From Metabacillus malikii (GTDB taxonomy: Bacteria; Bacillota; Bacilli; Bacillales; Bacillaceae), in NCBI RefSeq assembly GCF_030813355.1, contig NZ_JAUSUD010000018.1, forward strand, positions 35,519 to 99,518: a stretch of DNA of 64,000 nucleotides. Reading direction: 5' to 3'. Under the pieces are notes generated by a model. It ran no database searches. It had not been told where the DNA came from and saw nothing but the letters and a program-made list of their open reading frames with translations. A program made the position numbers and the translations under genes. Shown here piece by piece: positions 38,961 to 48,217 of this stretch (positions are counted from its first letter, which is position 1; the number at the start of each line of letters is the position of its first letter).

Positions 38961-39692
38961 ATGCTTTTCACTTTCTATATGCTATTTCTTTGTTTCCTGC
39001 TAACCTATGAACCTATTTGGGGTTATATTTCTTATCAGCGCTTTAAAAGAGATTTGTTAGAAAAGCCCGAAGAGACAAACAGGCGAACTAAATATTATAA
39101 AGATATAATGATTGGTCTTTGGCTCCCTGCCATTGTTATCCTCATCGTTGTTGCTCTTTCACCGTTGTCCTATTCTTCAATCGGGATTACAATGCCTACT
39201 TTTAATACTAGTGCATTAGGAAAATGGCCTAGCATCGTCATACTTGTCCTTTTTCTTGTCTATGTAGTAGCCCTCATCTATCAATTTATTTTGTTAAAAA
39301 TGAGTGAACAGTTTCGCCAAAAGGTAGCATCTCAATTTGAAAGTATGCCCTACCAAGAGATTCTTCCGCAGTCTCCTCATGAAAAGAAGCTTTGGGGCTA
39401 TGTTTCGTTAACCGCTGGAGTAACAGAAGAAATCATTTACCGAGGTTTTTTACTCTTTGTCTTTATTGAGTTATTCCCAGAATTATCTGTTTGGCTACAC
39501 GTTGTTCTTGCTGGTATTTTGTTTGGGTTAGCTCACACATATCAAGGCATTAGCGGTGTAGTTCGTACAGCAATCGTTGGTATTTTCTTCGGATTGATTT
39601 ACTTCGTTTTTGAGAGTATCATCCCATTAATCATTTTCCACTTTCTTCTCGATTATGTTGCAAAGGCAGCAAACAATGAAGAAAACCTTTAG
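38961..39692 (+). CDS. CPBP-family intramembrane metalloprotease
   Basis: A 243-residue polytopic membrane protein with the CPBP (CAAX protease / bacteriocin-processing) motifs: EEIIYRG (catalytic Glu-Glu and Arg, about residue 156) and the His-containing FGLAHTYQG, plus a third motif in IIFHFLLDY. Members act on prenylated proteins, bacteriocins or membrane-bound anti-sigma factors. It is in an operon with the MarR gene and has GGAGG eight bases upstream. The substrate is unknown; self-immunity or stress-signal proteolysis are both plausible. Confidence 0.88.
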   Translation: MLFTFYMLFLCFLLTYEPIWGYISYQRFKRDLLEKPEETNRRTKYYKDIMIGLWLPAIVILIVVALSPLSYSSIGITMPTFNTSALGKWPSIVILVLFLVYVVALIYQFILLKMSEQFRQKVASQFESMPYQEILPQSPHEKKLWGYVSLTAGVTEEIIYRGFLLFVFIELFPELSVWLHVVLAGILFGLAHTYQGISGVVRTAIVGIFFGLIYFVFESIIPLIIFHFLLDYVAKAANNEENL

Positions 39693-40190
39693 AGAGGAGG
39701 GTGGGACAAAAGGTTTTAATCATAAGAAAAATACGAACTATTAGATTAGATTCCAATTTAATCTTCGTGTTGTTTTTACATGGTAGACGTTCTGGTTGAT
39801 TTCCGCTGCAGTACTCGCTTTCCGCGGGGTGGGTGGTGAGCCTCCTCGGAGTAAACTCCTGTGGGGTCTCACCTCTCCCACGCATCCCGCAGGAGTCTCG
39901 CACTTCCGCTCCAATCAACCCCTACAGAATTTGTAACATAGAACCCCTAAAACAATGTTCGTATTTAACTAGGTTGTTTTGATTATGTCCCTGCCTCTTT
40001 GCACTAAATTTATCAAATTAAAGGTTGGTTTGGAGCGAAAATGCACGATTCTTACTAAGGAGGTTCACCATCACCCGCTTGAAAGCAAGGTTTCACACCG
40101 CAAACAGCCCAAGGCTACAACTACGAAAAGGTAACAATGTTTACGAAAACTGCCGTTAGTAAAGATTACAAATGACTGGAGCTGGAAGAT
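39693..40190. other. Intergenic region with the dispersed GC-rich element
   Basis: About 500 bp. It contains the hairpin element (39788-39922) flanked by a looser inverted repeat, in which a GTGGGACAAAAGG segment near 39710 pairs with a GTTTTGATTATGTCCC segment near 39975. A short TTG-started ORF behind AAGGAGG (40079-40159) is not supported by any recognised family. Confidence 0.5.
39788..39922. repeat. GC-rich hairpin element, copy A (about 135 bp)
   Basis: Begins CGTTCTGGTTGATTTCCGCT, contains AGTACTCGCTTTCCGCGGGG and GTGAGCCTCCTCGG, and ends GCAGGAGTCTCGCACTTCCG then CTCCAATCAACC. The centre folds: GGTGAGCC...GGTCTCACC and GGAGTAAACTCC form stacked stems. Near-identical copies lie at 57053-57188 and 59371-59505. 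It resembles a dispersed repeat I recall from many Bacillaceae genomes. It is GC-rich against an AT-rich background and has no transposase. Confidence 0.9.
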
Positions 40191-40955
40191 ATGGGGATTT
40201 TCCATTCTATACCGATAGAGCTTGTTATTATAATAGAACTCTTACTGATTTCTTTCCTTATTTATCAGATTAGAAGCATAGTTAAATTGTATCGGGCACA
40301 AGATAAGGCATTACCCTTTGAAGAAAAAATCACCACTACATTCATGAAAAGATTTAAACAACCGTTTGCTTCAATCATAACGAAGGAATTAATAATGTAT
40401 TATTACCTCTTCAAAAAGGTAGATAGAATCCCCTTACGAAACGGTTCTCACTATAGCTATCATAAAAATTCAAGCTATAAAATCTTCTTAGCTGCTATTC
40501 TCTTAACAGCTGTTATCGAAGGGATAGGTGTGTTTTTCTTATTGCATCACTTAGTTCCAATCATTTCATGGATTCATACTATTTTAGTTGTGTATTGCTT
40601 ACTATACTTCATTAGTGATTACAAGGCCGTCCTAGCAAAGCCGATTACTGTTACTAGTCAGAAGCTATACTTACATTTAGGTATTCGGTCAAATGAAGTA
40701 ATTCTAATCGAGAACATTCAATATGCTGCTAAAGCAACGAAATCTATGGAAGAGCATAAAAAAGATAAGTCCGTTTTTAATATGCTGCTAATTGATATGG
40801 AAGGGCATAATGTTGAAATTATGTTAAAAGAACCAATCATCAAGAAGACCTTTTTTGGAAAAGAACGTCCTATTTACTCGATTCATATAAAGGTAGACTC
40901 ACCTAGTGAGTTTATACAAGAGGTAAATTCACGGCAACTACAAGTTTGTTCTTGA
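40191..40955 (+). CDS. Membrane protein of unknown function
   Basis: A 254-residue protein with one N-terminal membrane helix (about 8-30) and a hairpin of two more (about 98-145), then a soluble C-terminal domain (150-254) with alternating strands. That domain resembles PH-like bacterial domains (YLHLGIRSNEVILIENIQYA, VFNMLLIDMEGHNVEIMLKEP). I do not recognise the family. The start follows GGAGCTGGAAG. It lies alone between the repeat region and argS, and looks like an accessory gene. Confidence 0.7.
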   Translation: MGIFHSIPIELVIIIELLLISFLIYQIRSIVKLYRAQDKALPFEEKITTTFMKRFKQPFASIITKELIMYYYLFKKVDRIPLRNGSHYSYHKNSSYKIFLAAILLTAVIEGIGVFFLLHHLVPIISWIHTILVVYCLLYFISDYKAVLAKPITVTSQKLYLHLGIRSNEVILIENIQYAAKATKSMEEHKKDKSVFNMLLIDMEGHNVEIMLKEPIIKKTFFGKERPIYSIHIKVDSPSEFIQEVNSRQLQVCS

Positions 40956-40957
40956 TA

Positions 40958-41006
40958 GTAAAAAGGGGTCAGACCCCTTAATATGTTGGGGGTCTGACCC
41001 TTTGGT
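40958..41006. repeat. GGGGTCAGACCCC palindrome pair
   Basis: AAGGGGTCAGACCCCTT and GGGGGTCTGACCCTTT lie head to head between the convergent membrane-protein gene and argS. Both the small palindromes and the pair can fold, giving a terminator-like structure. It is a sequence cousin of the GGGGACTGTCCCC family. Confidence 0.75.
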
Positions 41007-41010
41007 ATCA

Positions 41011-42681
41011 TTACATTTTTTCTGGTGCGGAAACGCCAATTAATGTTAATGCATTTTTTAAAGTTGTTTGTGTTGCTTTCATTAGTGCTAATCTTGCACG
41101 GCTTTTTTCTTTGTTATCCGCATCTAATACTTTTTCTGCATTGTAAAAGCTGTGTAATGCAGAAGCTACATCATAAATGTAATTTGTGATTCGGTGTGGA
41201 ATCCGTTTTTGAGCTGCTTCCGCAACCGCTTGTGGGAATTCACCTAATTTTTTTAATAAATCATATTCTTTTTCAGATGAAATCTCAGCTAATGTAAGGT
41301 TATCGTCATATGTTAAACCTTGCTCTTCTCCTTGACGAAGCATGCTACAAATCCGCGCATGTGCATATTGTGCGTAGTAAACCGGGTTTTCATTAGATGT
41401 AGACACAGCTAAATCTAAGTCAAAATCCATATGTGTATCCGCACTTCTCATCGCGAAGAAATAACGTACAGCATCTAAACCTACTTCTTCAATTAAATCT
41501 CTCATTGTAACAGCTTTTCCAGTCCGTTTACTCATTTTCATCTTCTCGCCATTTTTATATAAATGAACAAGCTGAATGATTTCAACCTCTAACGTATCTT
41601 TACCGTACCCTAGCGCTTCAATTGCTGCCTTCATACGTGGAATGTAGCCGTGATGATCTGCGCCCCACACATTAATTAACTTTGTAAAGCCGCGGTCAAG
41701 CTTGTCCTTATGATAAGCAATATCTGGTGTTAAATACGTGTATGAGCCATCATTTTTAATTAAAACACGGTCTTTGTCATCACCAAATGTTGTTGAACGG
41801 AACCAAGTTGCGCCTTCTTCTTCATAAATATGACCTTTCTCTTTTAACTTTGCGAGAGCTTGGTCGATTTTTCCGTTATGATATAAAGATGTTTCAGAAT
41901 ACCATACATCAAAAGGAACACGAAATTCCTCTAAATCTGCTTTTAATTTACCCATTTCATATTTAAGTCCGTACTCTCTAAAAAAGCTTAATCGTTCCTC
42001 ACTTGATTCATTTGCAAAGCGGTCGCCATATTCTTCTGCAAGCTTTTTACCAATCGCTACGATATCTTCACCATGATAGCCATCCTCTGGCATGTCTGCA
42101 TCTTTGCCTAACGCTTGTAAGTAACGTGCTTCAACAGAACGGGCAAGGTTATTAATTTGGTTTCCTGCATCATTTATATAATATTCACGAGAGACATCAT
42201 AACCAGCTTTTGCTAACACATTACATAATGAATCACCAACAGCTGCACCACGGGCATGTCCTAAATGTAAGTCTCCTGTTGGATTAGCAGATACAAATTC
42301 GACTTGTACCTTTTCTCCATTTCCTACATTTGTTTCCCCATAAGTTTCACCTGCAGTTAGTATCGCAGGAATTAAGTCCGTTAAATAATGATTGTTCATA
42401 TAAAAATTAATAAATCCAGGTCCAGCAATTTCAATTTTATCGATTGAACCCTTTTGTTTATCAAAATGTTCAACGATTCCTTCAGCAATTGCCCGAGGTG
42501 CCTTTTTAGCAACTCTTGCTAACTGCATAGCCATATTTGTAGAATAATCACCGTGTGTTTTATCTTTTGGAATTTCAAGTAATACATCTGGAATTTGTGA
42601 TTCTTCTGCTAAACCAGCTTTTATTACAGCAGCCTTTACTTCATCCTTTAACCGCTCTTTCACTTGCTCGACAATATTCAT
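41011..42681 (-). CDS. argS: Arginyl-tRNA synthetase
   Basis: Charges tRNA-Arg. A 556-residue class Ia synthetase: N-terminal Add-1 domain (1-95), Rossmann catalytic domain with the HIGH motif as HLGHARGA (in [21 protein letters not shown]) and the KMSKS motif as KMSKRTGK, and the C-terminal DALR anticodon-binding domain ending in [11 protein letters not shown]. The length is standard. It overlaps ywiB by 4 bp (ATGA), a conserved two-gene unit in Bacillus. Confidence 0.97.
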   Translation of the reverse strand: MNIVEQVKERLKDEVKAAVIKAGLAEESQIPDVLLEIPKDKTHGDYSTNMAMQLARVAKKAPRAIAEGIVEHFDKQKGSIDKIEIAGPGFINFYMNNHYLTDLIPAILTAGETYGETNVGNGEKVQVEFVSANPTGDLHLGHARGAAVGDSLCNVLAKAGYDVSREYYINDAGNQINNLARSVEARYLQALGKDADMPEDGYHGEDIVAIGKKLAEEYGDRFANESSEERLSFFREYGLKYEMGKLKADLEEFRVPFDVWYSETSLYHNGKIDQALAKLKEKGHIYEEEGATWFRSTTFGDDKDRVLIKNDGSYTYLTPDIAYHKDKLDRGFTKLINVWGADHHGYIPRMKAAIEALGYGKDTLEVEIIQLVHLYKNGEKMKMSKRTGKAVTMRDLIEEVGLDAVRYFFAMRSADTHMDFDLDLAVSTSNENPVYYAQYAHARICSMLRQGEEQGLTYDDNLTLAEISSEKEYDLLKKLGEFPQAVAEAAQKRIPHRITNYIYDVASALHSFYNAEKVLDADNKEKSRARLALMKATQTTLKNALTLIGVSAPEKM

Positions 42682-43109
42682 CGTTGTTCCTCCTTATATG
42701 TCATTTCTAATGTATGTATATGTTTTTCCTTTTCATCTATTTGCAAATCATATTGAAGAACGAGCTTACCTTCAGACAAATCACTTACATGGGATACAGC
42801 ATTTGTAATTGTCTCAAGCTGAAGCTTCCCAAAAGGTGTTGTGTAATCAGTTGTTGTCACTGCACCTTCAATAAATCGCTGCTTCATTGATACTGCCCCA
42901 GTCCTCATTACAACAACTTCATCTGCTGCTATTTTCACTGTTGTTTTTACCGAACCAAGCTCATGTTCTTCTTCATACCGGATATATTTAGTCGAACCCT
43001 TTAAAATACATTCTCCTACTGTCGTTACCTCGATTTTTTCGTTATCTCGGTCTTTCTCATTACGAATTTCCGATAATACATGGATTTGAATAGGTGTGCT
43101 GTTTGACAT
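42678..43109 (-). CDS. ywiB: DUF1934 beta-barrel protein YwiB
   Basis: A 143-residue protein of the YwiB (DUF1934) family, predicted to form a calycin-like beta-barrel. Alternating hydrophobic strands are obvious throughout ([45 protein letters not shown]). The function is unknown. Translational coupling with argS (ATGA overlap) is conserved, but it is not known to act in aminoacylation. Confidence 0.88.
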   Translation of the reverse strand: MSNSTPIQIHVLSEIRNEKDRDNEKIEVTTVGECILKGSTKYIRYEEEHELGSVKTTVKIAADEVVVMRTGAVSMKQRFIEGAVTTTDYTTPFGKLQLETITNAVSHVSDLSEGKLVLQYDLQIDEKEKHIHTLEMTYKEEQR

Positions 43110-43452
43110 GGAAACACTCCCTTTTCTGTTACTCCTTTAACTCTAATAGTATAAGGAACCAAATGCAACTGTGCAAGTAGTGAAAAGGTCATTTCTCGTT
43201 TTGAATAGTTATTCTTTTCGACGTTTTTAAAGGGAGTTTCATTAAAACTTGTAAAGATGTTACTCTAGGCTATTTAACATTCTAGATAGTTCTTTTATTT
43301 GCAACTTTTGTTACCCAGCTATCCACATTCACATATATAATCATCACTCTATTGAATACCCTTACACATTTTCAATTCTTTCTCTAAAACATGTTAACTA
43401 ATTAGGACTTTTGACCGATATAAAGACAAAGAAGATTATCTGGAGGAAAAAC
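43110..43452. other. Divergent promoter region of ywiB-argS and the HemAT-like gene
   Basis: About 340 bp, AT-rich, with no ORF or repeat. It must contain the two divergent promoters, which I could not pinpoint. Confidence 0.45.
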
Positions 43453-44751
43453 ATGTCTCTATTTAAAAAGAAAGTTCAATCCCAAACTCAATCATTGTTG
43501 GAAGCAGCAAAGCAGCATAAAGGTATTATAGATGTAAATGGACAACATGAAATATTACAGCAATTAGAACTACTTGGACTTACCGTTACTGAATTAGCAA
43601 TCGCAAAAGCATTAAAACCACATATCGACGCAGGCTTTGATAAAATTTATGATACACTATATAACCATCCATTTGACGGTGTTCGAAAAGTTGTCGACAT
43701 GAATGCACTAGGTATTAACAAACAAGAATCTCGACAATATATTGTTGATTTCTTTTCAGGGGAGATAACATCTAATTACATCGAACGTAGAATGAAGCTT
43801 GCTAAATACTACTTATCAATCGGTGTAGAAATAAAGTGGTATTTATGTACAAACCAACTTTTGATAGATGCCATTGCTGAAATTATCAACAAAACATTCG
43901 CTCATGATCCTGAAAGTTTAGTAATCGCACATAAGGTATCTGCAAAAATCTTTAACTTAGAGGCACAAATCTGTTTAGCAGCACTTCAATTTGAACAAAA
44001 CCAAATGCTACTCGGACGAGAGAATAATGCAAAACTAGAAGTAAAGAAATCGATTGGAACTATTACTGAGGATTTAGCTTCAATGGCTGAGGAAACAGGA
44101 GCAACTGTTGAGGAAGTTATCCATCGTTCGGAAAAAATTAAAGAGAATATTGAAGAAGGCTTAAACACTTCAATCTTAACAACAGAAAGTTCTCTAACCG
44201 GAAAAGACCAATTAGATGTAGTCATCCAACAGACAACAGTCCTTAAGGATAGTGTCAATCAAATTAAACAAAGTATTTCCTCATTGGCCGTTACATCAAA
44301 AGAAATAGGTGAAATCGTAGCTGTCATTACTTCAATCGCAGAACAAACGAATTTACTTGCTTTAAATGCTGCCATTGAAGCAGCAAGAGCAGGCGAACAC
44401 GGGAAAGGCTTTTCTGTCGTAGCCTCAGAGGTTCGAAATTTAGCAGAGCAAACAAAAGAATCATCTAGTAACATTACAGATTTAGTCCGCTCAACAATAG
44501 AACAAATTGACCAAGTTGTAGAACAAATAAATGACGTTGATACAAAAACAATCGAAACAAACCAAAATGTCAATGAAACCGTCACAAGATTTGAGCAAAT
44601 CTTATCGACTAGCATCTCAAGCAAGGAACAGAACGAACGTAGCAACAAAGACATTCAATTGTTTACACAGCTTCTAACTGAAATCGGTGAAGCATCATCT
44701 AGCGTTGCCAAATTAGCCGATGATTTAAATCAATCTTTGCAGAATTTTTAA
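43453..44751 (+). CDS. Soluble HemAT-like globin-coupled chemoreceptor lacking the proximal His
   Basis: A 432-residue cytoplasmic chemoreceptor. Residues about 20-180 form a globin-coupled sensor domain, and about 200-432 the methyl-accepting signalling domain with the conserved tip [26 protein letters not shown]. No membrane helix is present. The start at 43453 (MSLFKKKVQ) follows TGGAGGAAAA. By my alignment with HemAT the heme-proximal His (His123 of B. subtilis) falls at Tyr120 in [14 protein letters not shown], while the distal Tyr is kept (Tyr66 in DKIYDTLY). Either Tyr ligates heme, or this is a heme-free sensor like the RsbR-type globins. The output is probably via CheA. Confidence 0.88.
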   Translation: MSLFKKKVQSQTQSLLEAAKQHKGIIDVNGQHEILQQLELLGLTVTELAIAKALKPHIDAGFDKIYDTLYNHPFDGVRKVVDMNALGINKQESRQYIVDFFSGEITSNYIERRMKLAKYYLSIGVEIKWYLCTNQLLIDAIAEIINKTFAHDPESLVIAHKVSAKIFNLEAQICLAALQFEQNQMLLGRENNAKLEVKKSIGTITEDLASMAEETGATVEEVIHRSEKIKENIEEGLNTSILTTESSLTGKDQLDVVIQQTTVLKDSVNQIKQSISSLAVTSKEIGEIVAVITSIAEQTNLLALNAAIEAARAGEHGKGFSVVASEVRNLAEQTKESSSNITDLVRSTIEQIDQVVEQINDVDTKTIETNQNVNETVTRFEQILSTSISSKEQNERSNKDIQLFTQLLTEIGEASSSVAKLADDLNQSLQNF

Positions 44752-44770
44752 TATTTGTGCCTAAATACTA

Positions 44771-44875
44771 AAAGGTCAGAACCCACAAAATAATTCATTG
44801 ATTAAAAAGAGAATTGTATTACATTTCTTCCATTAGTCAGTGTATTGTTTTGGTGAGTTCTGGCCATTTTATTTG
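44771..44875. repeat. Long inverted repeat after the HemAT-like gene
   Basis: Arms AAGGTCAGAACCCACAAAA and TTTTGGTGAGTTCTGGCC (allowing G-U pairs) lie about 70 bp apart. The 3' arm is followed by ATTTTATTT, so the structure could terminate transcription. The AT-rich middle has no ORF. It may be a small dispersed element like the GGGGTCAGACCCC family. Confidence 0.55.
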
Positions 44876-44954
44876 GTCTCAAATTATTACTGAGTCTCAC
44901 TTACAAAATGGGGATTATCGCTCTGTTCCTTATAGATTTAAAGTTTTCGTATTC

Positions 44955-45055
44955 TGGACTCATCGAACGATTTGAATCGGGTTACTTCGGTTATTAATTG
45001 GAACGCTCGGAATCGTCGTAATAATGAGAGCCAAGCCATAAGAGAACATCATATA
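44955..45055. repeat. Decayed, in-register units to the left of array 2
   Basis: GGACTCATCGAACGATTTGA at 44957 and GGAATCGTCGTAATAATGAG at 45009 resemble the array 2 unit core (GGTCTTCATCGAACGTATGA). They fall 103 and 51 bp before the first clear unit at 45060, in the 52-bp register. Confidence 0.5.
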
Positions 45056-46165
45056 TTTTGGTCTTCACGGTCTCATGAAGGACATTTACGTGGAACTCTT
45101 CTCTCGTTTTGGTCTTCATCGAACGTATGAAGGACTTTTCGACGGAGCTCTCCCCTCGTTTTGGTCTTCATCGAACGTATGAAGGACTTTTCGGCGGAGT
45201 TCTCCTCTCGTTTTGGTCTTCATCGAACGTATGAAGGACTTTTTTGCGGAGCTCTCCTCTCGTTTTGGTCTTCATAAAAATTATGAAGGACTTTTCGGCG
45301 GAGCTCTCCCCTCGTTTTGGTCTTCATCGAACGTATGAAGGACTTTTCGGTGGAGCTCCCCTCTCATTTTGGTCTTCATCGAACGTATGAAGGACTTTTC
45401 GGCGGAGTTCTCCTCTCGTTTTGGTCTTCATAAAAATTATGAAGACCATTTCCGTGAAACTCTTCTCACTTTTTGGTCTTCATCGAGCTTATGAAGGACT
45501 TTTCTACAGAGCTCTTCTCTCATCTTGGTCTTCATCAAACGTATGAAGGACTTTTCGGCGGAGCTCTCCCCTCGTTTTGGTCTTCATCGAACGTATGAAG
45601 GACTTTTTTGCGGAGCTCTCCTCTCGTTTTGGTCTTCATAAAAATTATGAAGACCATTTCCGTGAAACTCTTCTCACTTTTTGGTCTTCATCAAACGTAT
45701 GAAGGACTTTTCTGCGGAGCTCTCCCCTCGTTTTGGTCTTCATCAAACGTATGAAGGACTTTTCTGCGGAGCTCTCCTCTCGTTTTGGTCTTCATCGAGC
45801 TTATGAAGGACTTTTCTGCGGAGCTCTTCTCTCGTTTTGGTCTTCATCGAGCTTATGAAGAACATTTCTACAGAGCTCTCCTCTCGTTTTGGTCTTCATA
45901 AAAATTATGAAGAACATTTCCGTGTAACTCTTCTCTCATTTTGGTCTTCATCAAACGTATGAAGGACTTTTCTGCAGAGCTCTCCTCTCGTTTTGGTCTT
46001 CATAAAAATTATGAAGAACATTTCCGTGTAACTCTTCTCACTTTTTGGTCTTCATCAAACGTATGAAGAACATTTCCGTGTAACTCTTCTCTCATTTTGG
46101 TCTTCATCAAACGTATGAAGACCATTTCCGTGTAACTCTTCTCACTTATTGGTCTTCATTAACAC
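45056..46165. repeat. Tandem array 2: 22 units of exactly 52 bp
   Basis: GGTCTTCA recurs at 45060, 45111, 45163, 45215, 45267 and then every 52 bp without exception to 46151 (22 copies). Each unit is TTTTGGTCTTCAT, a 7-base variable loop (CGAACGT, CAAACGT, CGAGCTT or AAAAATT), ATGAAGGAC or ATGAAGACC, then a CGGCGGAGCTCTCC or CCGTGAAACTCTTCT segment. GGTCTTCAT pairs with ATGAAGACC, so every unit can form a small hairpin in DNA or RNA. Unit types are mixed along the array, but no indel breaks the spacing. It fills the gap between the convergent HemAT-like gene and speB. Confidence 0.95.
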
Positions 46166-46210
46166 TTAGCAATGTGATAGAGTCCACATCTCTTTGAAAC
46201 ACATCATTCC

Positions 46211-47092
46211 TTACCCTTTTTTCTGCACCCAGCCTAAAATCATTTCACGAATGATTTTACTTGCTGTATTTGCTGTTTGTTCTGAATGGTCGTAAATTGG
46301 TGCGACTTCAACTAAGTCGGAGCCTACTACGCGTATGTCTGATGCTGCTATTTCATGAATTGAGGCTAATAATTCTTTCGATGTAATTCCACCAGCATCA
46401 ACTGTTCCTGTACCTGGTGCATGTGCAGGATCGAGTACGTCAATATCAATTGTTACATATACTGGACGTCCGGCTAATGTTGGTAATACTTTCTTTAATG
46501 GTTCCAGTACATCAAACTTCGCAATGTGCATGCCATTTTCCTTTGCCCATTGGAACTCCTCCTTCATTCCAGAACGGATACCAAAGGAGTAAACATTTTT
46601 CGGACCGATTAGCTCAGCGATTTTTTTTATTGGTGTTGAGTGAGAAAGGGGTTCACCCTCGTACTCATCGCGTAAATCTGTATGTGCATCCATATGAATG
46701 ATTGCAAGGTCAGGATACTTTTTATACATCGCCTTCATGACTGGCCACGAAACTAAATGTTCCCCACCCATTCCTAAAGGGTATTTTCCGTCAGCTAATA
46801 GGCGGTCAATATATTCCTCAATCATTTCAATACTTCTTTGCGGATTTCCAAAAGGTAACGGTATGTCTCCGGCATCGAAATATTTTACCTCTTCTAATTC
46901 CCTGTCAAGATATGCACTATACTCTTCAAGTCCAATTGACACTTCGCGAATACGTGCCGGACCAAAGCGTGAGCCTGGACGATAACTTACTGTCCAATCC
47001 ATCGGCATTCCGTATATGACTGCTTCACTTTCCTCATAACTAGTGTGGCTTTTAATAAATACATTTCCTGAATAAGCTTCATCAAATTTCAT
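46211..47092 (-). CDS. speB: Agmatinase
   Basis: Hydrolyses agmatine to putrescine and urea, feeding spermidine synthesis. The 293-residue ureohydrolase has the binuclear manganese ligands in MGGEHLVSW, IIHMDAHTDLRDEYEGE and VTIDIDVLDPAHAPGTGT. The length is standard. It lies 66 bp downstream of speE on the same strand (speE-speB operon as in B. subtilis), so the two enzymes act in sequence in polyamine production. The 3' end faces array 2. Confidence 0.96.
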   Translation of the reverse strand: MKFDEAYSGNVFIKSHTSYEESEAVIYGMPMDWTVSYRPGSRFGPARIREVSIGLEEYSAYLDRELEEVKYFDAGDIPLPFGNPQRSIEMIEEYIDRLLADGKYPLGMGGEHLVSWPVMKAMYKKYPDLAIIHMDAHTDLRDEYEGEPLSHSTPIKKIAELIGPKNVYSFGIRSGMKEEFQWAKENGMHIAKFDVLEPLKKVLPTLAGRPVYVTIDIDVLDPAHAPGTGTVDAGGITSKELLASIHEIAASDIRVVGSDLVEVAPIYDHSEQTANTASKIIREMILGWVQKKG

Positions 47093-47158
47093 TACCGTTC
47101 TCCTCCGTCTATGTCTATATTGTCTGTTACATTACTTTATTACATGCTTTAAACCGAA

Positions 47159-47989
47159 CTATACTAGTAAGTCACTTACAAATTTCGGTAATACAAAGCA
47201 TGCTTTATGCAACTCTTTTGTATAATATTTTGTTTCGATGTTATGGAAACGTTCATCACTAACCTTTAGTGGGTCATATTTCTTTGAACCGATTGTAAAT
47301 GTCCATAATCCACTTGGATACGTTGGGATGTTTGCTGTATATAGCTTTGTGATAGGGAAGATTTCCTTCACATCACGTTGTACCGTCGCAATCAAATCTG
47401 GTGTAAACCATGGGTTGTCCGTTTGTGCAACGAAGATTCCGTCCTCTTTCAGTGCCTTTGCTATCCCCGCATAAAATCCTTTTGTGAACAGGTTAACGGC
47501 TGGTCCAACTGGCTCTGTTGAATCGACCATAATCACATCATATTCATCTTCGCTTTGAGCAATATGCATAAAGCCATCGCCTACTTTTACATCAACACGA
47601 GGGTCTTCGAGTTTCCCCGCTATTTCAGGTAAATACTTCTTTGAGTATTCGATTACTTTACCGTCAATATCAACAAGTGTTGCCTTTTTCACTTGTGGAT
47701 GTTTAAGTACTTCTCTAATTACTCCACCATCGCCGCCCCCAACAACTAAAATATTCTCCGGGTTAGGGTGTGTAAATAACGGGACATGTGCAACCATCTC
47801 ATGATACACAAACTCATCTTTTTCAGATGTCATCACCATTCCATCAAGAAAAAGCATATGGCCAAACTCTTCTGTATCGATCATTTCTAAGTATTGAAAG
47901 TCTGTTTTTTCTGTATGTAATGTTTCTTTTACCTTTAAAGTAATTCCGAAATTTTTCGTTTGTTTTTCTGTGTACCATAACTCACTCAT
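47159..47989 (-). CDS. speE: Spermidine synthase
   Basis: Transfers the aminopropyl group of decarboxylated S-adenosylmethionine to putrescine. The 276-residue protein starts at 47989 ([17 protein letters not shown]), matching the B. subtilis protein in start and length; an ATG six codons earlier lacks a ribosome site. The nucleotide-binding motif is [16 protein letters not shown], the catalytic Asp region is [10 protein letters not shown], and the substrate loop is TDNPWFTP. Confidence 0.97.
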   Translation of the reverse strand: MSELWYTEKQTKNFGITLKVKETLHTEKTDFQYLEMIDTEEFGHMLFLDGMVMTSEKDEFVYHEMVAHVPLFTHPNPENILVVGGGDGGVIREVLKHPQVKKATLVDIDGKVIEYSKKYLPEIAGKLEDPRVDVKVGDGFMHIAQSEDEYDVIMVDSTEPVGPAVNLFTKGFYAGIAKALKEDGIFVAQTDNPWFTPDLIATVQRDVKEIFPITKLYTANIPTYPSGLWTFTIGSKKYDPLKVSDERFHNIETKYYTKELHKACFVLPKFVSDLLV

Positions 47990-48217
47990 TGTATTCCATC
48001 CCTTCATGCGATAAAAGTCTGTTGATGTATATACATTTTAGAAAATACCTCTATTACTCTCAGATGAAGAAACCTAAAAAAAGTATAGATGAATCATTCA
48101 AAAATGCAAGAAAAATATGATTACTTTTTTACTAGATGTTTAAAACAGTAAAAAATTACTCATAATGGCTAACAGTATGTTTTTGTACGGCTATTTCACT
48201 GAACGGAGGTGAATCGA

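Noticed and set aside
39631..39918. Minus-strand 95-codon frame across the GC-rich hairpin element
   Set aside because: It runs through the repeat element and into the CPBP gene. Copies of the element elsewhere do not preserve the frame.
40079..40159. 26-codon TTG-started ORF behind AAGGAGG
   Set aside because: Spacing to the ribosome site is too long (about 13 bases) and the product has no recognisable feature.
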